DNA of 64,000 bases from Nepenthes gracilis. Lineage: Eukaryota > Streptophyta > Magnoliopsida > Caryophyllales > Nepenthaceae. The notes below the pieces were generated by a model that was not told the DNA's origin, made no database searches, and saw only the letters and a program-made list of their open reading frames with translations. A program made the translations under genes and the position numbers. The stretch covers positions 8,736,001-8,800,000 of the forward strand of contig BSYO01000003.1 in the NCBI GenBank assembly GCA_033239525.1, written 5' to 3'. Positions within the stretch are counted from its first letter, which is position 1, and every line of letters begins with the position of its first letter. This document shows, in pieces, positions 47,486 through 59,579 of the stretch.

Positions 47486-49880
47486 AGTGAGTTTTTAGCT
47501 GTTGCTGTTAGTAAAATTGGCTTCTTGAAATTGTCTTTGTGAATGATTCATTTGTACATACGACTAGAAGAGGGGAAGTGTCTGGTCCTGACTTAGTTGA
47601 GGGGGTACCCTTAACAATCAATGGTGGCTAAAGTCATTAGCTATTTTCCTATTTAGATTTTTGTGTTCCCCTGGGACTACTACTACTACTACTTACATCT
47701 AAGTGATTTCAATTATTGTAAGGTTGCAAATATATGCTTGGCTGATGCATAGGAAATGAGAGAGAAGAACAGGGAGGAGAAATGTGGGTGGCTCATCCAT
47801 TTGCTCACCTACATGGAGAAGCATCCCTAATATTTTTCATCTAATTAATTTTGTTATTTTAATATAGTTGATTTCAATTATTTTGTAATGTAATAAAAGC
47901 AATTTAATTATAGTCATTTATTTGAAAAATATTGCCAGCCTTAAATTAAGAGATTATATTCAAGATTATGGTCTAGCCAACAGAAAAAAGTGAACATATT
48001 ATTGTCTAAAAGTTCTTAAAAAAAAAAAAAAAAAAAAAAAGACAAGTCAAGTTGAAAATGAAACGTGCCTTTTCTTTCTCTTGGAAAGCTTCTATTCCTT
48101 ATTGTCTCATACGTAGTAGGTAAAGAAGAATAGAGCTACGGGAAAAACTGAGAATATTCCCTTTGGGCATTGTATAAAATAAGATTGACTTAGCCAATTG
48201 ATAAAAGGGGCTGTGTAAGCTGAATGATTGAATTATTGAGCTGAAAAGTAATCAGACTGTTGAGTATAATAAATATTAAAGTTTGGAAATAACCGACAAT
48301 TAATTAAACTAGTCAATTAATTCTATCAAATGATTAAAGAAAATAATGAGTTATTTTAAATAGTCTGTTAAATCAAACAAGCAATTAATATATTATGGAA
48401 TTAAGCATTACATTTTGAAACGTTAAATTTAAAGTATATTGAATGATTAAACTATTTAGTTCATAATCAAAATAATTGCTCAAATCATTATCAATCATTT
48501 ATTTTAAAGAAACTGTCACTAACCGATAATAAGGATATAAATACGGTCACATTTCTTGAAAACAAGGAATGGAAAAGGAATCTAAAGAACAAATGCATAA
48601 TTTTAACCCTCTCGTTGCTTAAAACTCCACAAAATACGAAACCAAATCCTTTACTTTTTCATACTCTCGCATCCTCAGTTTTTCTTACCACTTTTCCAAT
48701 TCTTATAAAAGTTATTAATCTGAGTATTGAATAATTTATTAGAGAATGAGTCGCATATCCTTTAATCTTTTATTTGATATTATTATATGTAGAATTAGAA
48801 TAAAAAGTTCAATAATTCAACCTAACTCTATTCAAATTACTATTTCAAATGTAATGTATGCATCAACTATTACTAATCCCTCTCCGCCCTTGTCAATGTT
48901 ATTGATTGTCATGTTACCCACATTACTCTCTCACATTAGCAGCTCTATCTAATGTAACTGTATTTAACTATACATATTAATATCAAATGCCACTAATAAT
49001 AAGTGGAATTAGTCCGTAGAAAAAATTAAGTAAAACGGAAAATATTTTTTTATCACTAAGAAATTTTAATTTTATTTAAAAAATGTTTTTATAATAATGC
49101 CTTTTGTAGAAAATACTTTTTATTTCATCAATATTTTGTGGCAAAAAGTGCCTAAAACATTCACATCATTCTATCTAAATAAATATTTATATTTAAATAT
49201 AGACATTTAAAACTTAAAAAAATATCATATTAAACCTTTAAAAATTTTTAGACTGTATAAAACTTAAATTTTATAAATAAAATAATTTAATTTAAATATT
49301 TTAAATTGAGGAATCTATTTATTTTTGACGGCTCCAAAGTTTTTTTCTCTTGTCTCTTCTTTTCTCCTTCTGCTCAAGCCTTCTATTCTCGCTCTTCATT
49401 TTTTTTTTCATCTCTTCAATGGTCGTTATTTTTTTCAAAGTTATTGTCAGTTCTGCTCATTTTAATTTTGATTTATATCTTTTTTTAATAAAAAAATTTA
49501 AAATATTTTTATTAAAATATCATTAGATAATATGATAAATAAAATTAGACCATTAAAACATATATTTAAAAAAATTATTTAAATAGTATAAAATATTAAT
49601 ATAAACAGCCTAATATACTAAATAAATTATAAGAAGTATTTAAATTTAAAAATAATAATTTAAATAATATAATTTAAATATTTTGGGTAGAAAATTCAAT
49701 ACCGGTGCCGTGAGCTCCCAGGATGGTGTCAAGAGCTGTTGAGTTAGTTTCGGTGTCAACCCGTTTAGCTTCAGAGCCTTTTCCTTTTCAAAACAGGGAA
49801 ACCTAATCATTGACCGGCACATACTGCGTTCTACGGTCAATGCCTTCCTCGTAAGTCTCTCTTTCACTCCTCTGCGAAGA

Positions 49881-49900
49881 TCTCTCTCTCTCTCTCTCTC
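49881..49900 (+). repeat. (CT)10 microsatellite in the CTL gene leader
   Basis: TCTC run about 120 nt upstream of the CTL start codon. CT-rich stretches are common in plant 5' UTRs and core promoters; a Y-patch role is possible but not shown. Confidence 0.6.
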
Positions 49901-50021
49901 CGCCGCTCGGCGGCTCGCTCGTTATGTACACCAAACGGAAACCAAAAACATCCACTGATCGATCAATAATCATGCACATGTATTCTTCAAATTCTCTCCC
50001 TCTCTCTTCCTCGAATTCGCA

Positions 50022-53000
50022 ATGATCGACTCTCGGAGTTCCTCGTCTTCCGCCGACTCCCCTTCCATTTCCGCCAGAGAACAGGTAACTTTCTCTTTCC
50101 TCGCCGGTTCAATCAATGGCTACATTGCTTGTAACTTGCAGCTTTTTGCTTGCTTGTTAAAATCGCTTTGCTTGGTGCAGAAACCGTAGTTTTCCGTTAG
50201 TATTTGGCTTTCCCTAGGGGATTTGAGTATGCCACTGAGGAAGTATACCCGTGTAAATTTGGTTCTGTTAGTATTCAGTGTTGGGAATTATCTGAATCTG
50301 ATACTGTTTTTTCGTCTTAATTCTGAAAGGAGGAGTTTGTCCTTCTGCAATTTACTTCTTACCCTGACGTCATGTATAAATTCATCAGCTAAAGCGTTTT
50401 TACCCTTTCCTTCCCGTCAAGGGAAAAAAGTTGATTTTTTTAACAGCTTTCTCGTAATAAATCGCTTAATATTGGTGTCTTTTGTTTTTTTTTTTTCAAA
50501 TCTCAATTGTTGGAAGACCAGAAAAGTTCTCCGATATCTGATTATATTTTTAATTTTTTCCTTGCAGAATGGTTCTAATAGTCACAGAAGCACCAATGCC
50601 ACCTACACGTTGTCGTTTGAGCAGTCAAGGCGCTGGAGAGACGTGTTTTGGTTAGCAATTTTCCTAGTGCATTTGGTAGGATTAGGATTTGTTTTAGGGG
50701 TTCTTGGACTGAATAGATTTAAGAAGAACGATAGGCTTAAGATTGATAAGTACACCAATGGCTTTTTAGAGAACCATCATGGTTTGACGGAGTACTACTG
50801 GCCATTATATGCTGTTGCTGGTGGTGCTGGTACGGTTCTTGGATGGACTTGGTTGCTATTGTTTGGCTGTCAGTCCACTCAGATGATGAAGGTGTCAGTG
50901 CATATTGTGACTACTTATCTTGCCGTGATTAGTATTTTTTGTTTTTGGGCCCATCAGTTTTTCTGGGGAGTTGCATTCGCCATCGGGGCTGCACTAGTGT
51001 TCTTGTATGTTATTGCTGTTACAGACAGGTAATTATAGATGACCATTGAAAAAATAAAGCCAATGAGGGTTTTGTTTTCTGTTTGTCATTTTCTCATTCC
51101 TGTTTTTCTATGACCTTGTCGCCCTTAAATCTGTTATTCTTATTATAGTCATGATCCTAGTGTTGCTGTAATTTAATAGTTGTTATAGTTCAAGTGAGGT
51201 GAAAAAATTGTAAATAGACAAAGCATCTATGCAGCAGATTCACTTTACTGAGACCATAATAACATATTGATACTTTCACACATATCATTGCTGGTCCTGT
51301 TGTCCGTTTGCCCTTGCACAGTTCATTTTATTGTTGAATGAATAAAATAGTCCTTCAACTGCCTTCTAGCTCTAATCTATGATCTAAATGGAGGGGGGAA
51401 GATGATGATTCTCGTTTGTTTATTTATTTATGTTTTAAGCATGTGTAAGATGCTTGTGTTTCAAAGTGAGTTGAATGTTAATGCTCATCATAGTGCTTGC
51501 ATACCTCTTGGAGACAACAATAGGCAGGCACAATTAAAAATTTCCTCAGTTTGGTCAAGGATCATAATGGCATGGCTCATTGGCCATTTTTCCAAGCTTC
51601 AAATGGGGTGACTCTGTCCATTGTCAATGCTTTTTTGCATTCTCTTCTGTGGATTGATTATCTTGAACTGTCCTCAGCTTTCAACAAGAGGTTAGGATGT
51701 AAGGTTTTCTTACAAATCCAAAAGGAGGTTAGGTTGTGAACTTGTTTTTCTTCCTCAAAGTGCATGCAATTTTTAAATTTCCTTTTAATGAAATGCTTTC
51801 TATGTTGTATGTGTCACGAATTTGGACCAAAAGTAGGTAATATAGATAATCAATAATAAATATAATCTTCAAAATAAAATAAAACATCCAACACAAAATC
51901 CCAATCCAAGTCGGACTTGACTAAACATCCAACGGTCCCAACAATAACAAGAATAATAAACAATAATATCATTATCACGGGATCTCTCCGAATCATCCAT
52001 CCGGATAATAAAATATGCACAATCTGCTCAAAAGTTCCTAAGAAAAAAGTGACTATCAAATTAATACAAACCATAATGCCGAATCAACATAAAACCAAAT
52101 GCCTCAATGTCTAAACATTCCCATTACAAACGGTAAACCAACATCAATCTAATCCATCGTATCCTCGATTACCAAAATACATCTTATACAATTACAACAT
52201 AACTACAAAAGTAATACTCACAAAGTGGAAACAAAAGCCTCAACCAGCAACCGCGTCCAAGTTCCCTGTAATTTATCCGTAGCCCACTAGTATAAAAGGA
52301 TCAGAAATAATGAGAACGTGAGTCGAATACTTAGTAAGTATCGATATATATAAATGCGTCAATAATCAAAGTGAAGATCAATAAAACATATATGAAATCG
52401 ATAAAAGCCAAAGTCTAAATATTTGAAATGCCAAATCAATGAATGTTCAAATATTATCTCGTACGTAAAGTCTGTATTCCAAAAGCAAAGGTTAAATGAT
52501 CCAAAAGTACCAAACCAACAAAATTGATATCCGAATTCAAATGGCAGTCGAAACTTGCGCATTTCAAATCAAAGTCTCAAGTATCCAAAATCCAATGCAA
52601 GTAAAAACATATTAAAAATCTAAAATATGCTCAAATCGGAAAACCAAAGATCGAAAAGCTGACTTTGAGGAAGGGTTACTCATTTTCCTGATAATTTTAG
52701 GCCGTATCACTATTATTTAAACCCGTTGATTGACTATCTATATATTCTCTCCTATAGATGGGGATGAAGCCACTTTCTTTTGCATGGATATAGGGTGCAA
52801 TTCTCAAATTTGTTTGAATATATGAGGATATATTAGTTCTGTTCAATTCCTTACGATAATTCTCATAAAAATACAAATTGGGAAAGATCTCTATGTCACA
52901 TATCCAAAACTTTTCCTATCTGACAGAAAAGTACAGAGCTTCCATTCGAGAAGGTCAAATACAAAGCTTTCCACTAAGGGAAAAGTACATATATCGAATC

Positions 53001-56000
53001 GAATACATAAGGATTGAGCCCGACCCGAAGCACATACATGGATACCACATGAAAGGCATATATGCAAGTTTTCATGACTTTTTCTTTACAAATACTCTTA
53101 TACAAAAACAAAATACCTCACAATATTTAGCCATTTTTGCAAATCAAGTAAAAATCTTCAAATAATAATAAAATTGAAGCAAAAATGCCAAAACATCAGA
53201 TAAAAATGACATGAATGCACGAGGAATCAAAATGGAGTAAGTAAAATCCATCAAATGTATGACAAACTAAACAAAAACGGAAATAGACCAAAGATAGGGT
53301 TTAAGAATATTTGCGTCAACTTTTAATCTGACTGATATGAACAAAAGATATTCCAAAATTCCTTTTCTCCTATTCCTTTCCCTTCATTTCCTTTTCTTTC
53401 TCTCTCCTTTCTCCTCCTCCTTGCGTGAAATGACCGAAAACAGTGCGCGTTAGCCTTATATAATTAAACCGGCGCATGAGTGCTGTCTCAGGCGCTCGTC
53501 AAGCGTCGCGCCTAACCCTAGCCATGCACAAGTGCTGCATCAGGTGCTCCTCAAGTATGAGCACTTTGCCAAACATGCTCAAGTGCCATCTCAAGTGCTC
53601 TTCAGGCACGCCCAATCTGCCAAAAGAGCACAAACGCGCGTTGGGTGTGTCTCAGATGCCAAAACTACTTTTTTGCTCCAATTTTTCTTCAAGTTCACAT
53701 TGTATAATTATTTCCAATGTACCAAAAATAAACTGATAATATTAGATTAATTGGTTAGGGAGTCGGGTGTTACAATATGATTAGTTTGTGATGTTAAATC
53801 TCTCTCTCTTCTCTCTCTCTCTTGCTCTCTCTCTCAACGCGTGGCGTTGCAGTATGATTAGTTTGTGATGTCAAGGCAGAATTTATGGAATTGTCATTTG
53901 TGTGAATCTCTGAGTTGTTTTTTTTTTTTTTTTTCCAATTTTTGTAGACTGCCATTTACCATGCTGGTGCTGCAGAAAGCAGTTAAAATGGTGTGGAGCC
54001 TTCCTGAAGTTAAGAGAGTAGCATATGCATTCACTGTGGTCATGCTTTTATGGATGGTGTTATGGTCCTTTGGAGCAGCCGGCGTTGTGGCTTCAGGCAT
54101 GGGTGATGGTGGACGTTGGTGGCTTCTTGTGGTGAGCCGGCAAGTTTTGCTAATCTTTGTCTATTGTTATTGTGTATAGGATTGCTATAAAGCAATGAGG
54201 GGGCATCTTTAACCATTTATTAGGGTATATGATCTTATTTCTATTGGCAGGTGCTCTCCATAAGTTTATTCTGGACTGGTGCAGTCCTATGTAACACTGT
54301 TCATGTGATAGTATCTGGAATGGTGTTTCTTGTTCTCATCCATGGTGGAAGAGAAGCAGGTTCAATGCCGTCAAACTCATTGATGAGGTCTCTGCGTTAT
54401 GCTGTGACAACCTCTTTTGGAAGCATATGCTATGGTTCACTTTTCACAGCTGCCATCCGCACACTGCGGTGGGAGGTAGGCTTGTTGCCTAACTTGTGCT
54501 CCATTAGACTCAGTTTTCAATTACTTTGTTCAGTTGTTGCATATCAATCTCCATGGTTAGGTCTAAGGATTTGCAGTCTGATGATGAGTTTAAACAGATC
54601 AGGGGTTTCAGATCAAAGATTTGCGGTAATGAGTGTTTACTCTGCTGCATTGATTTCCTTTTTCATCTTGTGGAGACACTCGTTCGGTTCTTCAACAAAT
54701 ATGCCTATGTCCAGGTTTGCTTGTTTTCATGCTGTACTCTCATCATTGTTCCTTATAAAGTGATTTGTGTTTTGGTAAATATTCTTGATATCTCCCGATG
54801 CAATGAAAAGAAAGAGCCTCGATCTAAAAGAAAAAGGTATCACTCTTCTCCTGATTAGGAGTCTTTGGGATCCCATTATATGCATAGAGAGTGCTTGATT
54901 TTAATCGCTCGTCTGCAAGCATTTTCCCATTTGGATTACTAAGTGGGGTTCCTGAGTTCATAGTCCCTGTAGGGTTGTTCCATATCTGTATTTGAGGCTA
55001 CGCATAGTTTCTGGTGGTTTGTTTCTATCCATTAATCCTTGGAATCTGAAGTTTCATGCTCTTGTCTTAAATGTGTTAGTTTGTATTCTGATCTTATTGT
55101 TTCTCAATGAGAAACTTGGTGGTACTTGGTAACCTCTGGCATGTGGAGTTTTGATACTTTATTGGAGTGCCATTGTCATAACATGCCTTTCTCAGATGCT
55201 TAGTTCATTTAATTTCTGGGGAGCATAAGGGATCTAGAATTGATGAGTTTCTCAGAGGCTTATTTCATTTGATTTCTAGGTTGCATAAGTGATCTAGAAT
55301 TTCTGAGTCTCTTCCCTATCAGAGTGGGATGGCGCCTTCCCAATACAATCCAACATGTTTTTGTCTGGCTTCATTTTTCATGATTTTTCTGTTGCATTGT
55401 CTAATTGGCGCTGGTTGGGTTTGCAATAGGTGGTTGTCCCAATATTTGATTTAGGGTTCATGAGCCAATTGTTCTATTTAGGGATGGGAAGTCTTCAGGT
55501 CCTCGAAAAGTTATTCTTGCAAGAAGAGTTGAACATGGGTAATCTGGATGCTTTAGGCAATATGAGAGCTAGGAAGAGTAATAGATATTCTTTCTGTACA
55601 TAAGTTACTTCCTGAAGAAATTTTCCTACCAAGTCATTTCCCTCACATTATGATCCCAGGATCTAATTATTCCCCAATTTGTTGCTAATTAGAACCCACA
55701 ATGCTGGCCAAATTGGAAATGGCATCTGAACATCTTTCCCTTGTTAATTATTGAGAGTTCCCGTTACTTCATCCTGAAGTCTCTAACAATGTGTATTGAT
55801 ATCTTTGACAATAATGATTATGATTCCTTCATGCGTATTAACATATGCTTTTGGAAATATGATTTAGTAGTTCTTGTGGTTATGTTGTTTTTGTGGGAGA
55901 GTAATCACTTTTGCTGTTAATCTCTATTGTTTCATGACAGATAGCAGTTTCTGGAAAAAGCTTTAATCACGCAGCAAGGGATGCCTGGGAGTTATTCCAG

Positions 56001-56844
56001 TCTACTGGTGTTGAAGCACTTGTTGCATATGACTGTTCTGGGGCCGTTCTTTTGATGGGATCTCTTTTGGGTGGATTGATCACTGGGACCTGTGCAGGAA
56101 TCTGGACTTGGTTTAGGTCAAGTGACAGAGTTATTATGGTGGGATCCACTTCAATGCTGATGGGAATGATCTTGGTAAGGGTTCTTCAACCTGCTTTCTT
56201 ACTATCATTATGCTGCGAAGATCTCGTTGCTGTCTTTTAATTCAAAATGAGACTACAGTAACTTGTTCTAAAAGCTCTGAGGGATAACAAAGGAGAGTTT
56301 CTGACACGCTGTCTCTTGTTTGCCCTAGGAGCTTCTCATTGTGGAAGACTTGTACTCGCAGATGTGCAGATTTCATTACAGTATTTTAGATGGCTAGAAT
56401 TATAAGATTTGTCTAATATATTTTAATGTGTTATTGTAATCATAATTATCTGAATTTTTAAGATAAAATTCTCAATGTTAGAAGTATAAGAAAGTATAAA
56501 ACATGAAATTATTCTAACGGGCCTCCTTGGTGATATTCTATCCGGACCTTATTCCGCTCCCGTAGCTAATTTTGTGTGTAACAGTCAGTGATCGGTATGT
56601 TAGCTAATCCAAGTCGGGTTTCCATTAGGTGGGGCTGGCAATGGTCGTTGTGGAAGGCATCATTACTTCCATTTATATATGTTATGCGGTGGATCCTTCG
56701 CTAATTCGCCGATGGGACGTTGAGTTCTTCAACCAAATGTCGGAAAAACTCCATCAGCGTCTGCAGCACAGGAGTGCCCGGGGTGCGGAAGTATTAACCC
56801 ATGCTGGGCTTGACGCACGCGTACAAAGTTCATTTACTGTATGA
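50022..56844 (+). CDS. Choline-transporter-like (CTL/PNS1 family) membrane protein, seven exons
   Basis: Exons: 50022-50084, 50568-51028, 53948-54131, 54251-54475, 54598-54714, 55941-56174, 56629-56844; 1500 nt in total, giving 499 residues plus stop, with all borders GT-AG and phases consistent. After a serine-rich cytosolic start (MIDSRSSSSSADSPS) come about ten hydrophobic segments, beginning VFWLAIFLVHLVGLGFVLG. The CTL family core is clear: FNKYAYVQIAV, SFNHAARDAWELFQS, YDCSGAVLLMG and, near the end, DPSLIRRWDVEFFNQMSE. Animal CTL1 moves choline; in plants, CTL-family proteins affect membrane trafficking and lipid balance, and the substrate here is unknown. The closest Arabidopsis relatives, from memory, are At1g25500 and At4g38640. 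Intron 2 (2.9 kb) holds a solo LTR. The gene appears intact. Confidence 0.95.
51812..53774 (-). mobile_element. Solo LTR, gypsy-like, in CTL intron 2
   Basis: On the minus strand it starts TGTAACACCCGACTC, a start shared by many plant gypsy LTRs, and ends TTCGTGACA. Flanks GTATG (51807-51811) and ATATG (53775-53779) match at four of five. Read on the minus strand, a block of TGAGC/AGTGC-rich repeats (53640-53480) is followed by a TATA-like ATTATATAAGG near 53460 and a purine-rich leader, so it is oriented against the CTL gene. No internal retroelement domain is seen. Confidence 0.75.
53775..53871. repeat. 20-bp repeat flanking a CT-rich tract
   Basis: ATATGATTAGTTTGTGATGT at 53775-53794 recurs with one change at 53852-53871, 77 bp away, separated by CT microsatellite. 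It directly abuts the right edge of the solo LTR. Probably a local duplication of intron sequence. Confidence 0.7.
55188..55307. repeat. 60-bp tandem duplication in CTL intron 5
   Basis: Units 55188-55247 and 55248-55307, both TTTCTCAGA(T/G)GCTTA..., about 85% identical. Intronic; no effect on exons. Confidence 0.8.
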
Positions 56845-57083
56845 AAGCTCATTTGCTCTTGTTTAATGGAAAAACTGGTCATTTTTTCCTTTGTTTATTA
56901 TTGACAGATTCGCGAAATTAATATATCTTGTATGCCAGAATGCAATTATGACAGTAATATTCATCTTTGTTGTTGAGATTGATTGCCATTTGCAGCACAA
57001 TTACACCACCAAAGGAATGAAATGCCCACCAAGTGTTACAGTTTAAATTTTATAGCCACAAAATTGTGTGACACGGTTATATC

Positions 57084-59579
57084 TGTTGGGAATTAGAAGC
57101 CAACAGAGTTGACCCCTGAGCATCCCTAAGTATTAGGGTCGATCTTGGAATACAAATACGAAATTATACTAGTGTCGATTATATTGAATACAAGTGAGTC
57201 GTGAATTAAAAATGTAAAAATATAAGTAAACAATAGTAATAGACAATAATCAGATGTGGAAAAAGATTTTAAGAATTTATTTTTATATATAAACAGTTTT
57301 AAATCTTTTGGCATTTAGTACTAGTATACATTAAAAATCTCTAATTTTTATAATAGAGTATTTAATTTTTTTATAATATGAAAATTTAATATAAATTTAT
57401 CTAAATTTTTAAAAATAATTTAAAGATGATAAGAAAAAATATGTAAAAATTTATATGACTCAATTTAAATTCTAATATATTTTTCCTACTAAGCTGTCAA
57501 CGTTTTTGTTAACTTGATCTTCAAAATAATTTTGACTTCTCACATTTTCAGTCTTATATCTTTAATAAGTTTTCAAATTGTTTCTTTTGTTGGACTCCCC
57601 TTCTACTTTATGAGCATCTCTTTCTTCTTTTTTCCTACTGATGTGGTCACATTTGTTCTACAATGATTTCTTTAACTTTTGACACTAATAGTGCTTTTAA
57701 TCTAATGTTAGTTTGTTATGACACATTGTGTGAAGGGTCTCCATGTCAGAATAATACGACTTTAAACAATTCACATGAAAGATTTGATAGACATTCATCT
57801 ATTTTGGTGGATCTATTTTATATGAGATATTCTTCACACAATCAATGATATAAGCGGAGTTTTTATATTTTTATAGAAGGTGCTTGTCTTTCTTCTAAAG
57901 AACTGCACCTGCTCTAAGAGAAATTTTACAACAATAAGATTTTTCATATTAAATTACAGAGGTTGTTTCTTTTGATTTGTCAGTTTTTTCATCCGATAAG
58001 AAGTTTTCTCTATGTAAGTTTAGTTAATCTTTATATTCTACTTCCACTATCTGATAAAGTTGCAAACACGAGAATAGTTATCTTTTTATAGCTTGGCCAC
58101 AATGTGAAAAAAAGATTACTGACCTGTTATAATATTAAAATGACTCTTATTTAAAGAAAAATACTCTTTAGTATTAATATAAAATTGAGTAATATTTAGA
58201 ATATTCACTAAATTCTTCTAAATAGTACCCACAAAATGTTTAGATACTATTTGTGTATGTAATTGAATTTCTTCATTTGACCGTTAATTTGATGATAATT
58301 CAATAAAATATTCAATTTTAAATATAGCAATCTAAAGAGTTTTAAGTAGAAAGATCAATGAAACGACCATCTATGTCATTCACAATAGTTTGGGACACTC
58401 CCCAATATTTGATGATGTGTTTAAAAAAAAATATTGTCTCTCTCTTAAATAATCTTTTGATATTAAAACAAAAGTGACGTACTTTAAAAAATTCTCAATG
58501 ACTACTAAGAGCACAAATACTCACCAATCCTTTGGTAGTCCTATGATAAAGTTGAGAAAAATACTTTTTCAATGTTTGTTAGGTACAACAAAAGGTTTTA
58601 ACAATTCTATTAGTTTTTTATGTTCAATTTTATCTTATTGACATGTGAGACATTTTTTTATATAACTCATCATATCATTATTTTGGACTAATAATAACCT
58701 TTTTGTGGCATGTACAAAGTACGCTGCCACATTAGATAACCAACACATAGAGTGTCATAATACTCTAAGGAGTATCCTCCTCAGTTCTTGAGCCTTTATT
58801 GCAAAAATTTGGTGTCCCCTCAAGAAAATTAATTCATCATCAACCCAAAATTTTAAATTTTACCTTATTAAATAAGTCAAAGTAATGTCATAGCCATCAA
58901 GTCCTCAAAGTTTAACAATACCTGTTCTTTAATGGTCATGGTAATACTTTATCGATAAATGGACTACTCGAAACAAGGTGATTCAGTCCAATCTTCTACT
59001 AAGGACACTACAGTCTAGTTGTAATGTCTAAATTTGTGTTTTAACTCCAGATTAAATTTCGCTAGTAATCACTGCCACCGAACTTGTTTTAACGTTAACT
59101 TTGGTTAGGTGAAGATATGATTGGTAATAGTATTGTAAATTTTTATCATGAACTTAGAGTTGAGCAAATAATACTTACAGGTCGCCATTGGGATCCGGAC
59201 AGTGGTTAAGTTGGCCTCTAAACACCCCTAAATGTCGTGGTCAATTTTGATATGCAAATGCAAAAATTATACTGGTATTGAGTATATCAAACGTAAATAA
59301 GTTACTAATTAATAGTATAAAAATATAAATAAGTAATCAATGATAACAGGTAATAATTAGATGTGGAAGATGATTTCAAAATTCATTATTCCATATAAAA
59401 GGTTTTAAACCTTTTGAAATTTATCATTAGTTTATATTGAAAAATTTCAGTTTTTACAATTAAATGTTTAATTTTTTATAATGTTAAAATTTAAATTAAA
59501 TTCACTTAAATTTTTAAAAAAATTAAAAATATGAAAAAAATTATATAAAAATTTATATGACTTAATTTAAATGCTAACA
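57084..59579 (-). mobile_element. Ty3/gypsy remnant with two LTR-like direct repeats
   Basis: Two direct repeats of about 390 bp (57084-57476 and 59188-59579) flank internal sequence. On the minus strand the right copy begins TGTTAGCATTTAAATTAAG. The interior encodes, in broken minus-strand frames, gypsy integrase landmarks: the zinc-finger end (YIKKCLTCQ.DKIEHKK, near 58660) and the core start (FIIGLPK, near 58530). Gag, protease, most of RT and RNase H are absent, so it is an internally deleted dead element. A PBS-like TGGCGACC follows the 5' repeat on the minus strand. Confidence 0.7.

Larger units (their letters stand above)
47310..50021. other. CLPS1 3' UTR and intergenic region
   Basis: A short TATC repeat lies at about 47346-47366 and a likely CLPS1 poly(A) signal AATAAA at 47480-47485, about 170 nt after the stop. 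A 23-base A-run lies at 48018-48040, then AT-rich DNA to about 49680. The last 340 bases should hold the promoter and 5' UTR of the CTL gene. No other gene was recognised. Confidence 0.5.

Noticed and set aside
54251..54763. One continuous 170-codon CTL exon
   Set aside because: Family alignment requires splicing at 54475/54598; the read-through after ..TLRWE is intron sequence.
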